This document shows, in pieces, positions 1 through 9,079 of a stretch of DNA of 64,000 nucleotides. The first letter of the stretch is position 1, and each line of letters begins with the position of its first letter. Position numbers and translations under genes: made by a program. Under the pieces are notes generated by a model, which was not told the DNA's origin, searched no databases, and saw nothing but the letters and a program-made list of their open reading frames with translations. This stretch comes from Nitrososphaerales archaeon. Its GTDB lineage: Archaea > Thermoproteota > Nitrososphaeria > Nitrososphaerales > CADDZS01. Location: contig JASHNZ010000011.1 of NCBI GenBank assembly GCA_030041355.1, positions 33,165 to 97,164 of the forward strand, written 5' to 3'.

Positions 1-34
1 GCTCAAATTCTCGAGGGGAGATAGAACCGTCATG

Positions 35-544
35 TCATTCTTTGCTCTGCCGCATGTTCAGTTCAGTGATCCGGATAGCTCTCATGATCTTGAGAGCGGC
101 ATAATATGAAAGAAACAAGGCGAGCATGAAGAGAAACGACATTATCCATCCCCCTATCAATGTGGTACTTCCTGAATATCTCCCACCGCCGGTAGCAACG
201 AAAAGCATTCCTGCTGCACTCGCAATCACTAAGGAAATAACAGCTCCCAGACTAAATAGGGCAACCTTCCTCATTCCGTAAAGAAAACCAACCATCATGA
301 TGACGAAAGTAAATGCAAAATTTACAATTGCCAAAATCATATGCACAATGTTAGAAATATTGCCAATGCCAATCGTAATGACGCCTGACGTGATGAATAT
401 GTTGATGTACATGCCCGTCACGTAAAGCAAGAGATATACCACAAAATTCGCGTAACATAGCCTCAGAGTTAGGCGCAGACCACTAAGACCAAGATCTCCA
501 ATCTCCTCACCCTTCATTGACCTATCTATTTGTTGAACTTGCAA
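35..544 (-). CDS. Four-helix integral membrane protein (paralogue A)
   Basis: A 169-residue protein of unrecognised family with a short charged N-terminus and about four hydrophobic helices (roughly residues 30-55, 65-90, 95-120 and 130-155) and a short basic/acidic tail. Helix 2 carries a histidine (NIVHMILAIVNF). It can be aligned by eye with the gene immediately upstream: both have an LRxxY..F..Y.....GM(Y/F)(I/V)N pattern around helix 1, a histidine in helix 2 and a G(L/M)R(K/Q)V loop before helix 3. The two genes are 3 nt apart and co-oriented, so probably co-transcribed tandem duplicates. No function is assigned; the membrane histidine could bind a cofactor but nothing shows it. Confidence 0.75.
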   Translation of the reverse strand: MQVQQIDRSMKGEEIGDLGLSGLRLTLRLCYANFVVYLLLYVTGMYINIFITSGVITIGIGNISNIVHMILAIVNFAFTFVIMMVGFLYGMRKVALFSLGAVISLVIASAAGMLFVATGGGRYSGSTTLIGGWIMSFLFMLALFLSYYAALKIMRAIRITELNMRQSKE

Positions 545-547
545 CGT

Positions 548-1076
548 CTATCTTCCCACCAGTGGCGTCTGGATTGGCGTGGCGAACTTTATTCGGACGT
601 CTTCCCTAACAATGAATATTCTGCTCAAGAATGTCAAGATGACTGCGATAAGAAAAACTGAAGCCATGACAAAAGTGGAAATGCTTGCAGAAAATGCGTT
701 GCTTATCGACGAGGTTGAGTAATATATGAAAAGAGGGCCCGCCACGAAACCTACCAGCCTCGAGCTTATTGCTCCAGAGTGCAATAAAACAACCTGACGT
801 AGTCCAACTCTTCTCGCCAACACAATCAAAGGGATGCTCATACTCGTACTGAGGACGGCGAAGGTGACGTGGGCGAAAAGCGATGGTGCCGCGAAAATCT
901 GCAAGAAGATACTCGAGAAATTCGCCTGTACTGTGCTCGGGACTGCATAGTAATAATTCACAAACATACCTGCTGCAATCGTCGCCCAGTAAAACGCAAA
1001 CTGCAAATACAAGAAGAGAAAAATTCGGCGCAGAGTCTTCGCAACATTTTCGTTCTCGGAGAAACTCTTTGTCAAG
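548..1076 (-). CDS. Four-helix integral membrane protein (paralogue B)
   Basis: Unrecognised membrane protein with about four helices, paralogous to the gene 3 nt downstream. The frame is open back to 1249, but that extension is not membrane-like, has no counterpart in the paralogue and lies upstream of a strong minus-strand TATA box (1145-1152). I therefore prefer the TTG at 1076, giving 175 residues, close to the 169 of its partner. Histidines sit in helix 2 (LFAHVTF) and near helix 3 (VLLHSGA); only the first is shared with the paralogue. Role unknown. The start is inferred; the reading frame itself is well supported by the similarity of the two proteins. Confidence 0.65.
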
Positions 1077-1144
1077 AATTCATCAATCTGCGAAAAGTCC
1101 CAAATTTCTGTTTGTTGGTTTAGAACAACGTGTAAGGACTCTAA

Positions 1145-1152
1145 TATATAAA
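1145..1152 (-). promoter_or_regulatory. TATA box for the two-gene membrane-protein operon
   Basis: Read on the minus strand the sequence is TTTATATA within an A/T-rich run. Transcription would start about 25 nt downstream, near 1122, leaving a short leader before the preferred TTG start at 1076. It argues against the longer start at 1249. Confidence 0.5.
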
Positions 1153-1249
1153 TTGAAGGAAAGAAAGGCTTTGTAGAAACCCTATGATAAAAGAATAAGC
1201 GAGATTCGCAACGAACTGTCAACTTATAGTTGTGGACAATCATCCCCAA

Positions 1250-2208
1250 CTGCCATGCACGAATACCAGATTGTATTACAGCCGAAATGCGAAGAAACCA
1301 CCCTACGGATTCATCGACAATGAGACTTCTTAACTATCTCCTATAAAGGCGCAATAGCTTTCTTTTACCTACCTTTCCAGTTCGATTTCCTTCCTGAGCT
1401 CTGAAACGTATCTAGTATCTTGGACCAAATTTTGTCACCTATCTCCAACGTCTTCCAGAGAATATTTCACTGATTCCGAGAACACTCTCATCGATAATCA
1501 AAATATCATCTAAAAGAAAGAGATGTGCAAAACACAAAGGAATGACCGTTTCCTTCGCTACGACCGAGTAAAAGAACGAAGTAAGTGTCCTGTCTGCCTC
1601 AAGGATGAAAAGATCTCGGAACTCGAGCTCTCTGAAAAATTTCTCACCCTTTACTTTTATTTCGAAGTGGATTGGGTGATAGTGACTTTATCACGGATTA
1701 GATTGCGCAGAGAGGCAAAGAACTATCGAAAGAGCTTTTTCAGACATCTCGAGTCCGGGGATCGACCTGAAACGAACCGTTGAAATACTTGCAGAGTACT
1801 ACAAGACTAGGAAGAACTATTCCTGGTCAGATTAGGGCCTTTTCCTTCCAACAGTCCGATTTGTTCGCTTTCCTCTGGGTTGAAAGCGAGTGCACCGGGA
1901 CACAAAGCCACGACCCATGAAGAAAGTGTGCTCAAGGCAAGTCCAAAATCATCCGAAAAATTAGGCTACGTCCCTCCGAGCCCATCTTTAATCCCCGTTT
2001 CTTAGTTCACCTGCACTTTCCTATCTCCACACTATATGGAGTCCTGCGGTAGGATGGGCTTTTCTTGTCGGACTGAATGGATTTGTTCGGGCAATTGTCA
2101 ATTTACCTTTTGGAAAAACTTTCAAAAAGAATATTAGAAAGTAATGTTGCTGTCCGTCTCAATTGAGGCGATCGAACCATAGGGCAGATACCAAACAATC
2201 TTCTCCAA
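1250..2208. other. Gene-poor intergenic stretch, probably decayed
   Basis: About 960 nt without a convincing gene. An 86-codon plus-strand frame (1523-1783) is cysteine-poor apart from one CPVC, has no recognisable domain and no similarity to its surroundings. Near 2010-2140 a short open plus frame without a usable start encodes a hydrophobic stretch (SPAVGWAFLVGLNGF) that could be the tail of a lost membrane protein. No RNA gene or repeat array seen. Confidence 0.4.
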
Positions 2209-3543
2209 TTGTCCCTGACAACCTCTACTACATCTTCTTCCCAGACAGGATTTTTACTGGATCTTGCTATCCTTGCGGTTTTTGCTCTTGTTTTTAGCCT
2301 GATTTTTGCTAGGCTCAGACTTTCGATTGTAGCAGGGCAAATTCTCGCCGGTGTATTGGTCGGGCCTTACGTTCTAGGATGGGTGAAGGATCCACTTGTT
2401 CTAAACCAACTTTCGCAAATTGGAGTCGTCCTTCTACTCTTCATAATTGGACTAGAACTCGACCCAGGTGACTTGAGGAGAATGTCGTGGGGAATAATCT
2501 CTCTTACTGCTTTAGAAGTTGGGATCGCTTTCTCCTTCGGGTTTCTGGCATCTTTCGTGCTTGGTTTCAACTTTCTGGATTCAGTTATTTTTTCGTTCAG
2601 TGCAAGTTTTACGAGCACCGCAATTGTTGCAAAGATTTTACTTTCTCGAGGGATGCTTAAGAGTCCAGAGTCTGGCTTTTTGATCGGGGTGCTCGTCGTC
2701 GAAGATATGTCTGCCGTTGTTTTCCTCATTGCACTCTCCGCCCTTACATCTTCCAACATTGGAACCTTTCCTTATTATGCCATAGGAAGCACCGCTTCTT
2801 CAAGAGGACTTTTAGCGGGAGTCGAAGCGATTGCGGGTGGTCTAGCACTTGTTGCCACGGGTTATTTCGTCGCTCATTATATTGCTCCGAGAATAATCAA
2901 TTTTCTGAGTTATTTCGATGCAGAGTTTGAGGAGATTCCATTTCTTTTTGGTCTAGGTCTTGCATTAGTTTTCGCAGTATTTGCCGCAGAACTTGGCTAT
3001 TCCGCAGGGACGGGTGCGTTCATAGTTGGTCTTGCTATTCGTGGAAAGCATTCGAAATTTCTTTCTCGAAGAATCGTTCCGATAAAGGATCTGTTCTTGG
3101 TTCTGTTTTTTGTCTCTATGGGCGGACTGATTGACCCAACGCCTGCTTTTGGAATCGGATTCGGACTAGTACTCGCTCTTGTATTGATTATTCTAGGTAA
3201 ATTCGCAGGCGGATATTCGGTTGGAAGGATTTTGAATTTCGCAAGCAAAAGATTCAGAGTGCGTGTTGAAGAAGACGCAATACAAGGGACAGTAACACTC
3301 GACGGAAAACTTGCTTCGCCTGCTAAGCTTGGAGCATGGTTCATTCCAAGAGGGGAATTCTCGCTAATTATCGGCCAATTTGCTTTGAGCCTAGGTTTGA
3401 TAGATCAGTCTTTCTTCTCTGTAATCGGAATCTCAGTTCTCGTGACTACACTTGTCGCATCTATTTTTTGGAGACTGACAGAACCGAAGCGAGCAGAAGC
3501 AGTTTACGCATTCAAAGGGCATCAGGACCCTGATACCATATAG
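2209..3543 (+). CDS. CPA2-family cation/proton antiporter (KefB/NapA-like)
   Basis: A 444-residue polytopic membrane protein with about 12-13 helices, of the monovalent cation:proton antiporter-2 family. Visible hallmarks are the LxxxxAGxxxGP segment near residues 45-55 (QILAGVLVGPYVLG), the GLELDP stretch at the end of helix 3, and the Gly-rich SxGTGAFxxGxxI segment near residue 270, where this family has its exchange core. It lacks a C-terminal TrkA-N nucleotide-binding domain, so it is the short form. It probably exchanges Na+ or K+ for H+ at the cytoplasmic membrane; the ion cannot be read from sequence. Start is TTG at 2209. It stands alone, with no co-directional partner close by. Confidence 0.9.
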   Translation: MSLTTSTTSSSQTGFLLDLAILAVFALVFSLIFARLRLSIVAGQILAGVLVGPYVLGWVKDPLVLNQLSQIGVVLLLFIIGLELDPGDLRRMSWGIISLTALEVGIAFSFGFLASFVLGFNFLDSVIFSFSASFTSTAIVAKILLSRGMLKSPESGFLIGVLVVEDMSAVVFLIALSALTSSNIGTFPYYAIGSTASSRGLLAGVEAIAGGLALVATGYFVAHYIAPRIINFLSYFDAEFEEIPFLFGLGLALVFAVFAAELGYSAGTGAFIVGLAIRGKHSKFLSRRIVPIKDLFLVLFFVSMGGLIDPTPAFGIGFGLVLALVLIILGKFAGGYSVGRILNFASKRFRVRVEEDAIQGTVTLDGKLASPAKLGAWFIPRGEFSLIIGQFALSLGLIDQSFFSVIGISVLVTTLVASIFWRLTEPKRAEAVYAFKGHQDPDTI

Positions 3544-3748
3544 TGAAGTCATACTTAGTCGACCCGGCAAGCGGGACGCATTGAGGTGTCTGAGGTGGAA
3601 AGAGCGTGCCCTCTGTGGCTATGACATCGCAGAGACAAAGTACGATCGATAAGTCCTAAATGATTTTGCTCTCGTCGGCTCGGCTGACGACGAGGATGTC
3701 TATGTCGACTTTTGCTGGGACATGGCAGGCAAGTTAGAACATGTGAGT

Positions 3749-3880
3749 TCAGTGTTCATAAATCATTTCCCAGAGGTTTCCTTCGGGGTCTTCGAAGTGT
3801 GCCGACGGAAGCTCAACAGGTGAATTGTGGCCGCGACTTTCAAATACGTAAGAGTTCCATAGTTCCTTATTCTTAGGCGA
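3749..3880 (-). pseudogene. Truncated glyoxalase/VOC-family remnant
   Basis: The minus-strand frame ending at 3749 encodes the typical C-terminus of a vicinal-oxygen-chelate protein: PVELPSAHFEDPEGNLWEM, where the glutamate-rich DPEGN-W strand is the family's last beta strand. Upstream the frame runs into the start of msrA on the other strand and the N-terminal VOC half is absent. No metal-site histidine partner is left. I read it as the tail of a lost gene. The frame stays open to 4048 only as antisense of msrA. Confidence 0.6.
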
Positions 3881-3892
3881 CCAAGCACTATT

Positions 3893-4426
3893 TTGACGGA
3901 AATTGCGACATTTGCTGGAGGGTGCTTTTGGTGCACAGAAGCCATATTCTCGGAATTGAAGGGCGTTCAAAGTGTGCAACCCGGATATTCTGGAGGAAAT
4001 CTCCCGAATCCTAGCTACGAACAGGTATGCACGGATACAACGGGTCATGCCGAGGCGGTCCAGGTAACTTTTGAGCCGAACCTCATTTCCTACGAAGACT
4101 TGCTCAATCTTTTCTTCTCAACCCACGATCCTACCACACTCAACCGGCAGGGGAATGATATTGGAACGCAGTATAGATCAGCGATCTTCTATCATGATCA
4201 AAATCAGAAAGAAATCGCGGAGAAAGTTATGAGGGAAGTCACGAATAAGAAAATCTGGGGGAAACCTCTCGTGACCGAGCTGGTTCCTTTCAAAGAGTTT
4301 TATCCGGCGGAGGATTATCACAAGGATTATTTCAGAAGGAATCCAAATCAGGGATATTGTCAGGTCGTGATAGCTCCGAAAGTTGCAAAGTTCAGAAAAC
4401 ACTATTTGGATATGCTCAAGAAGTAA
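3893..4426 (+). CDS. msrA: Peptide methionine-(S)-sulfoxide reductase MsrA
   Basis: Reduces the S epimer of methionine sulfoxide in proteins using thiol reductant in the cytoplasm. The 177-residue protein has the catalytic GCFWCTE motif at residues 10-16, the YSGG loop near residue 34, the [12 protein letters not shown](I)GTQYRS core around residues 85-103 and a downstream cysteine (NQGYCQ) near residue 158 that can act as resolving cysteine. Length is normal. The TTG start is close to the catalytic motif as usual for the family. It is monocistronic and its 5' end abuts the VOC pseudogene on the other strand. A methionine repair enzyme fits an oxygen-respiring organism. Confidence 0.95.
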   Translation: MTEIATFAGGCFWCTEAIFSELKGVQSVQPGYSGGNLPNPSYEQVCTDTTGHAEAVQVTFEPNLISYEDLLNLFFSTHDPTTLNRQGNDIGTQYRSAIFYHDQNQKEIAEKVMREVTNKKIWGKPLVTELVPFKEFYPAEDYHKDYFRRNPNQGYCQVVIAPKVAKFRKHYLDMLKK

Positions 4427-4447
4427 GCCAGCCTCTTGACTGGAGAC

Positions 4448-5260
4448 TTAGGGCATCAGGGGAGCCCATAGAATGTCACGCTCAAATTCCGTCGTATATC
4501 CTAGCTTCTTATACATAGGTGCCACCTGATCCGAAGTGAGAGTTTGCAGTGTAAGCAAGCTCAACCCTCTTTTCTTTGCAATTTCCTCGGTGAACAATAA
4601 CATCGCTCGAGCTATGCCTCGCCCTCTCTGTTCTGGTACGGTGCCAACGCAGTATATTCCAAGACAATCTCGCGGCTCGTTAAAGGTAAAAAGACAGCCG
4701 GCATAGCCCTCGGAATCTTCGGCTAAGACAAATTTTGCGTTCTCCACATGAAGGATCTCTTTCTCGCGTCGCAAGAGCTCCTCCTTCCAAGATTGTGGAA
4801 TTTGATATGAAGCCATGAAAACATTTGTCCAAACCTCTACGTCTTCAGTCGTTGATACCTGAAACTTTGTGTCTTCGTTTCGCGCAGAAACGATATCTAG
4901 GCGTTTCGTTAAAATCTCCATTTTATCTGTGACTCTGTAGCCCTGATCAATAGCAAGCTTTTCAATTTGAGAAGCTCTCGGCCAAAAATTCTCGATGAAA
5001 ATGCTTGTGCTCAGATGCAGCTCTTCCGCAGCAGATCTCAGCTGCCTAATGAACGGGTTTGCCTGCTCTGAATTAATTGGGGCAGATTGTTGAAGTAGCA
5101 CATCATTTATTATGAAATGATTGAAGATAGGATCATCGGCAAATACCTTGTTGTAATATAAGGAGAAATATTCAGAACGCTTTTCCTCGCAGAACAGTAG
5201 ATGAAAGCTTCTCTCGTTTTTCAGCAGCTTGCCAAAGAAAACTTCGTTTCTATGGATCAT
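4448..5260 (-). CDS. GNAT-family N-acetyltransferase
   Basis: A 270-residue protein with an unrecognised N-terminal half and a C-terminal GNAT fold (about residues 140-270). Motif A is visible as VGTVPEQRGRGIARAML, the acetyl-CoA pyrophosphate loop (Q-x-x-G-x-G), followed by the MYKKLGY motif B near the end. It lies 8 nt downstream of cysS in the same direction and is probably translated from the same mRNA, but nothing suggests a link with cysteinylation. Substrate unknown. TTG start at 5260 is uncertain. Confidence 0.8.
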   Translation of the reverse strand: MIHRNEVFFGKLLKNERSFHLLFCEEKRSEYFSLYYNKVFADDPIFNHFIINDVLLQQSAPINSEQANPFIRQLRSAAEELHLSTSIFIENFWPRASQIEKLAIDQGYRVTDKMEILTKRLDIVSARNEDTKFQVSTTEDVEVWTNVFMASYQIPQSWKEELLRREKEILHVENAKFVLAEDSEGYAGCLFTFNEPRDCLGIYCVGTVPEQRGRGIARAMLLFTEEIAKKRGLSLLTLQTLTSDQVAPMYKKLGYTTEFERDILWAPLMP

Positions 5261-5268
5261 CTATTGCA

Positions 5269-6480
5269 TCAGAAGAACCTGAAACCAAGGCTCTCAGCCA
5301 TTTCCCAAAAAACCGGGCCAAGATCACCCAATTCACTTCGATTCGTAGAGCTTGTTACTTCCTCGGATAATTTCGCAAGGATCTGAAGAGCCTTCGGGGT
5401 GTTCAGGTCATCGTTCATGGCTTGAGCAAAGCGAAGGAAAGTATCGTTTTCGTCATCCCCCGTTTTGGAGTGAGATTCGGAACGAGATTTTCTCGAAATT
5501 GCAGATGCAGATGATGCTTTTCGAATGGGCTCAAATTCATCTTTTGCTCTTGAGAGCGAATCGGCGTCGTAATCATAACTGTCCCGGTAGTGCTTCTTTA
5601 GGAAGTAGAACCTGATTTGGTCAGCGCTGGAAGTCTTCAAGACATCTTGTATTTTGACATCATTTCCCAAGCTTTTGCTCATCTTCTCTCCATGATTCAA
5701 CAAAAGTCCGGTATGCATCCAATGTGAGACGAACGGGATTTGACCTGAGAGAGCCTCATCTTGGGCAAGCTCTGCCTCGTGATGTGGGAAGATCAGCTCT
5801 GTAGCTCCACCGTGGAGATCATAAGGTCCTCCAAATTGCGAGAAGGCGATCGCACTGTCCTCGATATGCCAACCAGGCCTTCCTGTCCCAAGCGACTGCG
5901 AATCCCAGATCCCGTCAGTTTGATCTGGTACATTTCTCCAAAGTAAAAAATCAACAGAATTTCTTTTTCCCGGAGCAGCATCTATCTGTTTCATCAGAAG
6001 CTGGTACTCGGACTGGTGAGAAAGTTTTCCAAAATGGTCAGCTTTCGAAATATCAAAGTAAGTATTGCCGTCCAATTTGTACGCTTTTTGTTTGTCCAAC
6101 AAATCTTCGACAAGGCTGATTGCTTCGCGTACAAAATTCGAGACCCGCTCGATTTTACTGACTGTGACTATATTGAGAGATTCAATGTCTGTCAGGAATT
6201 CTCCGAAGAATCTATCAGCGATTTTCATGTAAGGAACATTTTCTCTTTTTGCTCTATCGAAGATTTTGTCATCGATATCGGTTATATTGATCAAGAACTG
6301 GACCTTGAAGCCTCTTTTCAATAGCCACCTCGCAAGGACATCGAATGCGAGGTAAGTCTTGGCATGGCCCATGTGAACGTTGTCTTGAACCGTAGGTCCA
6401 CAAGCAAACATCCGAAATGTGGTTCCATCGCGCGGGCGAAGCTCTTCCTTTTTCTCACTTAGGGTGTTGAAGAGTTGCAA
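5269..6480 (-). CDS. cysS: Cysteinyl-tRNA synthetase
   Basis: Charges tRNA-Cys. The class I signatures are HMGHAKTY (HIGH motif, residues 36-43) and KMSKS near residue 267. Zinc-site residue C27 (ACGPTVQD) and the FPHHEAE segment (residues 231-237) are kept, but the position normally occupied by the second zinc cysteine in the GWHIExS motif is aspartate 208 (WHIEDSA). At 403 residues it is shorter than bacterial enzymes of about 460, with a reduced C-terminal anticodon-stem region. Start is TTG at 6480. Followed by a GNAT gene 8 nt downstream. Confidence 0.95.
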   Translation of the reverse strand: MQLFNTLSEKKEELRPRDGTTFRMFACGPTVQDNVHMGHAKTYLAFDVLARWLLKRGFKVQFLINITDIDDKIFDRAKRENVPYMKIADRFFGEFLTDIESLNIVTVSKIERVSNFVREAISLVEDLLDKQKAYKLDGNTYFDISKADHFGKLSHQSEYQLLMKQIDAAPGKRNSVDFLLWRNVPDQTDGIWDSQSLGTGRPGWHIEDSAIAFSQFGGPYDLHGGATELIFPHHEAELAQDEALSGQIPFVSHWMHTGLLLNHGEKMSKSLGNDVKIQDVLKTSSADQIRFYFLKKHYRDSYDYDADSLSRAKDEFEPIRKASSASAISRKSRSESHSKTGDDENDTFLRFAQAMNDDLNTPKALQILAKLSEEVTSSTNRSELGDLGPVFWEMAESLGFRFF

Positions 6481-6679
6481 GACTTGAAGCTTCCAGTTTT
6501 GTGGGTCAATTTAAGTCCGGACTTATTCTTGGTGACCGAGAAGCTTTCAGCACAACTTCAGAGATTTAGCATGCTATTCGAAGATTGCGAAGAAAGCATC
6601 TCGAAATGAGCATGGAAATACGCAAAGCAATTATTAGCGTTTCTTTGACAACAGAGGTAGAAAAGAACCGGTCTCAGTC

Positions 6680-7024
6680 ATGAATCAAAGCGAGTCCAAT
6701 CAACCCAGACGCACCAAGCATGGTTACTTCGAGAGAAAAATTACTTCCCTTGATGAGCTCAAGACTTTATTGTGGGGTCTTGATCTTGACGAGGGAATAA
6801 GATTTACCGCAGAGGTTCCCGGACGCACAGGAAAAAGCTTTGTCTTCGTTACTAAATGTGACGAGAAAATCTGCATCTCCACTAAAGATAGAATTTTCGA
6901 TAAAGGTCTGAACAAGTATGTTCCCGGAGGTAAAGAGGAATGGAAATATTTTGATGAGATCGACGAGGCCTGGCGTTTCGTAACTGGACTATTAAAAGCT
7001 CCCATCGAGGCCTATTATTACTGA
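6680..7024 (+). CDS. Conserved-looking small hypothetical protein
   Basis: A 114-residue soluble protein, rich in charged and aromatic residues, beginning with ATG. It has alternating hydrophobic patterns typical of an alpha/beta fold (EGIRFTAEVPG, KSFVFVTKCDEK) and an aromatic C-terminus (EAYYY). I do not recognise the family. Codon use matches its neighbours, so it is probably a real gene. It is 38-100 nt upstream of mptA, in the same direction, depending on the mptA start, and may share its transcript. Confidence 0.65.
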   Translation: MNQSESNQPRRTKHGYFERKITSLDELKTLLWGLDLDEGIRFTAEVPGRTGKSFVFVTKCDEKICISTKDRIFDKGLNKYVPGGKEEWKYFDEIDEAWRFVTGLLKAPIEAYYY

Positions 7025-7125
7025 GTAAATTCTCAAATCACTTTCGAGTTAATTTCCTTATTGTGTTCCTCTCACGGATTTATTTTTATGGCGAGAATTC
7101 CGTCTTTGTTTCTGGGAACAGACTC

Positions 7126-7977
7126 TTGAGCGACTTAAGCCCATTAAAATCAGACCAGCATCAACAACAGCGCCAAAGGGAGACGCAGGATCTCGCTCCT
7201 AAGGTCAAGGAAACAATAGACAAGGTGGGAGTGTCAGGCCTCAAGGCCGCCCTAAAGCTACGAACGAGCAGTAAAGGTCGAGAGGAGCATTTCTTAGCTG
7301 ACATTGACCTCTTTATCGATCTAGACACAGAGAAAAAAGGAATACACATGTCTCGCCTCGTTGAGTCAATCAATGAGGTGATTTCAAAACGCTCGGAAGA
7401 AACGAAAGAGAGTTTTGAGGGAATTGGGAAGGATATTCTAAGCGAGCTTCAAGAGAGGCATCATTACCAGAAAGGCGAGATAACCATGCGCACGACGATT
7501 CTGCTGCGTCGGCATACCCCTGTGACAGGAAAGCCGACGGATGAGCCGTACGACATCGGGGTAAGGGTCATGCTTGATGGCAAGAAATTTACAAAGAATC
7601 TGCAGGTTAAAGCCATAGGAAATACGCTGTGCCCTCACAGTCTTGAGACGACTCATGGCAAGGCTCATGTCCAGAGAGCAGAAATCGAGCTATCCATTGA
7701 GACCGCAGCCGAGGAAAAGATCATGTTGGAAGAACTAATCGGTATATGCGAGAATAGCTTTAGCTCCCCCACTTACACAGTCTTGAAGACAGTGGACGAG
7801 GCTGCTTTGGTCGAGGAGATGTTCAGGAATCCAAAGTTTGTCGAAGATGTCGCGAGAGACTGCTTTAAGCAAACTAGGAATTTGAATTTCAAGGGAAAGG
7901 TGAAGATTCGAGTTGTGTCTCTCGAGTCTATTCACAAGCACAATGCAGTATCTGAGATAGAGAGGGTCTTGAATTGA
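7126..7977 (+). CDS. mptA: GTP cyclohydrolase I type 2 (MptA/FolE2 family)
   Basis: Converts GTP to a dihydroneopterin phosphate, first step of archaeal pterin and 7-deazaguanine synthesis. Family marks are the KVGVSGLK segment near the N-terminus, KKGIHMSRLVES, the GNTLCPHS site where the metal-binding cysteine sits, and the THGKAHVQRAEIEL strand. The frame is open back to a GTG at 7063, but a TATA-like TTTATTTTTA at about 7079-7088 lies inside that extension, so I prefer TTG at 7126 (283 residues). The next gene overlaps its stop codon, indicating a two-gene operon feeding a common pathway. Confidence 0.88.
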   Translation: MSDLSPLKSDQHQQQRQRETQDLAPKVKETIDKVGVSGLKAALKLRTSSKGREEHFLADIDLFIDLDTEKKGIHMSRLVESINEVISKRSEETKESFEGIGKDILSELQERHHYQKGEITMRTTILLRRHTPVTGKPTDEPYDIGVRVMLDGKKFTKNLQVKAIGNTLCPHSLETTHGKAHVQRAEIELSIETAAEEKIMLEELIGICENSFSSPTYTVLKTVDEAALVEEMFRNPKFVEDVARDCFKQTRNLNFKGKVKIRVVSLESIHKHNAVSEIERVLN

Positions 7978-8312
7978 AGACCGGACTAGGAATGGAATTC
8001 TACGTCGATTACAGTCATCTTCTCCCCGGCCATCCGAAATGTGGCGTGAGACACGGCCATACAGCTAAGGTGATCGTAGAGCTTTTCGGCGATGTCGGCC
8101 CGGACGGCATGATTATGGATTTTAAGGAAATGGAACAGGCCTGCTGGAACGTTCTTCAAAACATCGATCACAAAGATCTCAATGAAAGATTCCCCCGGCC
8201 CACCTCTGAGAACATTGCAAATTGGGTGTTTCAAGAGTTAAGAAAGAGCATCCCTGTGACCAGAATTCAATTTTTTGAAGGCCAGGGCAAATGGTGTGCG
8301 GTGGAAGCCTAA
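7974..8312 (+). CDS. queD: 6-pyruvoyltetrahydropterin synthase/QueD-family protein
   Basis: A 112-residue member of the PTPS/QueD family. Zinc histidines are seen in DYSHLLPGH and in HGH within CGVRHGH; the cysteine four residues before HGH is the catalytic cysteine of QueD-type enzymes. PTSENIANWVF and the terminal E in FFEGQGKW complete the family pattern. Its TTG start overlaps the TGA of mptA by 4 nt, so it is translationally coupled. With MptA it most likely makes carboxytetrahydropterin on the way to preQ0 and archaeosine; a role in folate-type pterins is the alternative. Confidence 0.88.
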   Translation: MKTGLGMEFYVDYSHLLPGHPKCGVRHGHTAKVIVELFGDVGPDGMIMDFKEMEQACWNVLQNIDHKDLNERFPRPTSENIANWVFQELRKSIPVTRIQFFEGQGKWCAVEA

Positions 8313-8403
8313 ACCATCTCAACATCCAATAACTAATCTTGCACTACTTGTCAACGAAGCTTTACCCGTCTATTCTATAGGAAAATGTGGGGCCTCGCCG
8401 GCC

Positions 8404-8631
8404 ATGACAGCACAAATGGGTCGCGGATCCGTCATATTCGGATTCTGGCTTGTTGGCTACGCCTTGGGATTCGTCGCATATTTCGTTGCAATCCCTCTCA
8501 TTGAGGGTCTGGGAATTCTTAGTCGCTCAATGAGCGGTGAGATCGTCGGCGGATTGGTGTCCGGGCTAGCTGGTTCCTTCATTTCGCTCGGGATCCTCTA
8601 CATTTGGAGCCACTCCGGTTCCCGAAGTTAA
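8404..8631 (+). CDS. Small two-helix membrane protein
   Basis: A 75-residue protein starting with ATG, with two hydrophobic helices (about residues 9-30 and 45-68) separated by a short loop with SRSMSGEIVGG. The frame is open upstream into queD, but the region before the ATG is not protein-like, so the short form is preferred. Glycine pairs inside the helices suggest tight packing, possibly an oligomer. No family recognised. Confidence 0.55.
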   Translation: MTAQMGRGSVIFGFWLVGYALGFVAYFVAIPLIEGLGILSRSMSGEIVGGLVSGLAGSFISLGILYIWSHSGSRS

Positions 8632-9079
8632 AGTCAGATCCGAATCCCTAAGCTAGTATGGTGTGCAGAGAGAATCTGCCCCATCTAGGTTTTTAATCAT
8701 ATTTTGAATTCTGTAGATCAGCCCTATTTAGGGCGTGCTCGAAATTAATCTTTAACCTTTGACTCGCTTCCATCCCTGTCTTCCAATCGCTCAGACGTCA
8801 AGAACGACGCATACAAGTAGGACAGTGACTCCCATTCCTACGTATTCGTACAAAGTGATCGGTGGATTCTGTGAGTTTTGTGGGCTCGAAGAATATGTTG
8901 AAGCAATCAAACTAACACTCACAAACGAAGCTACAGCGTCGAATCAAGTTTCAGAACATTATGAAAGATACCTTGTCGATGCTAAATAGTCCGGATGTAT
9001 CTACTGCGCACTTTCACTATATTGACAAGACGTAGAGGAGTCCTCAACTTCATTTCGAAGTAAATATCTCTGAATGAGC
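8632..9079. other. Non-coding or decayed DNA
   Basis: No convincing gene. A 76-codon plus frame at 8759-8989 contains one CEFC pair but is low in recognisable structure and starts in low-complexity sequence. It adjoins the surface-protein pseudogene and may be part of the same decayed locus. Confidence 0.4.

Noticed and set aside
1523..1783. 86-codon plus-strand frame with a CPVC pair
   Set aside because: No recognisable fold, poor coding character, no promoter; kept only as part of the gene-poor entry.
3881..4048. Upstream extension of the VOC remnant frame
   Set aside because: Lies antisense to the conserved start of msrA and shows no VOC similarity.
8759..8989. 76-codon plus-strand frame
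   Set aside because: Only a single CEFC pair, low-complexity start, beside a decayed locus; no support as a gene.
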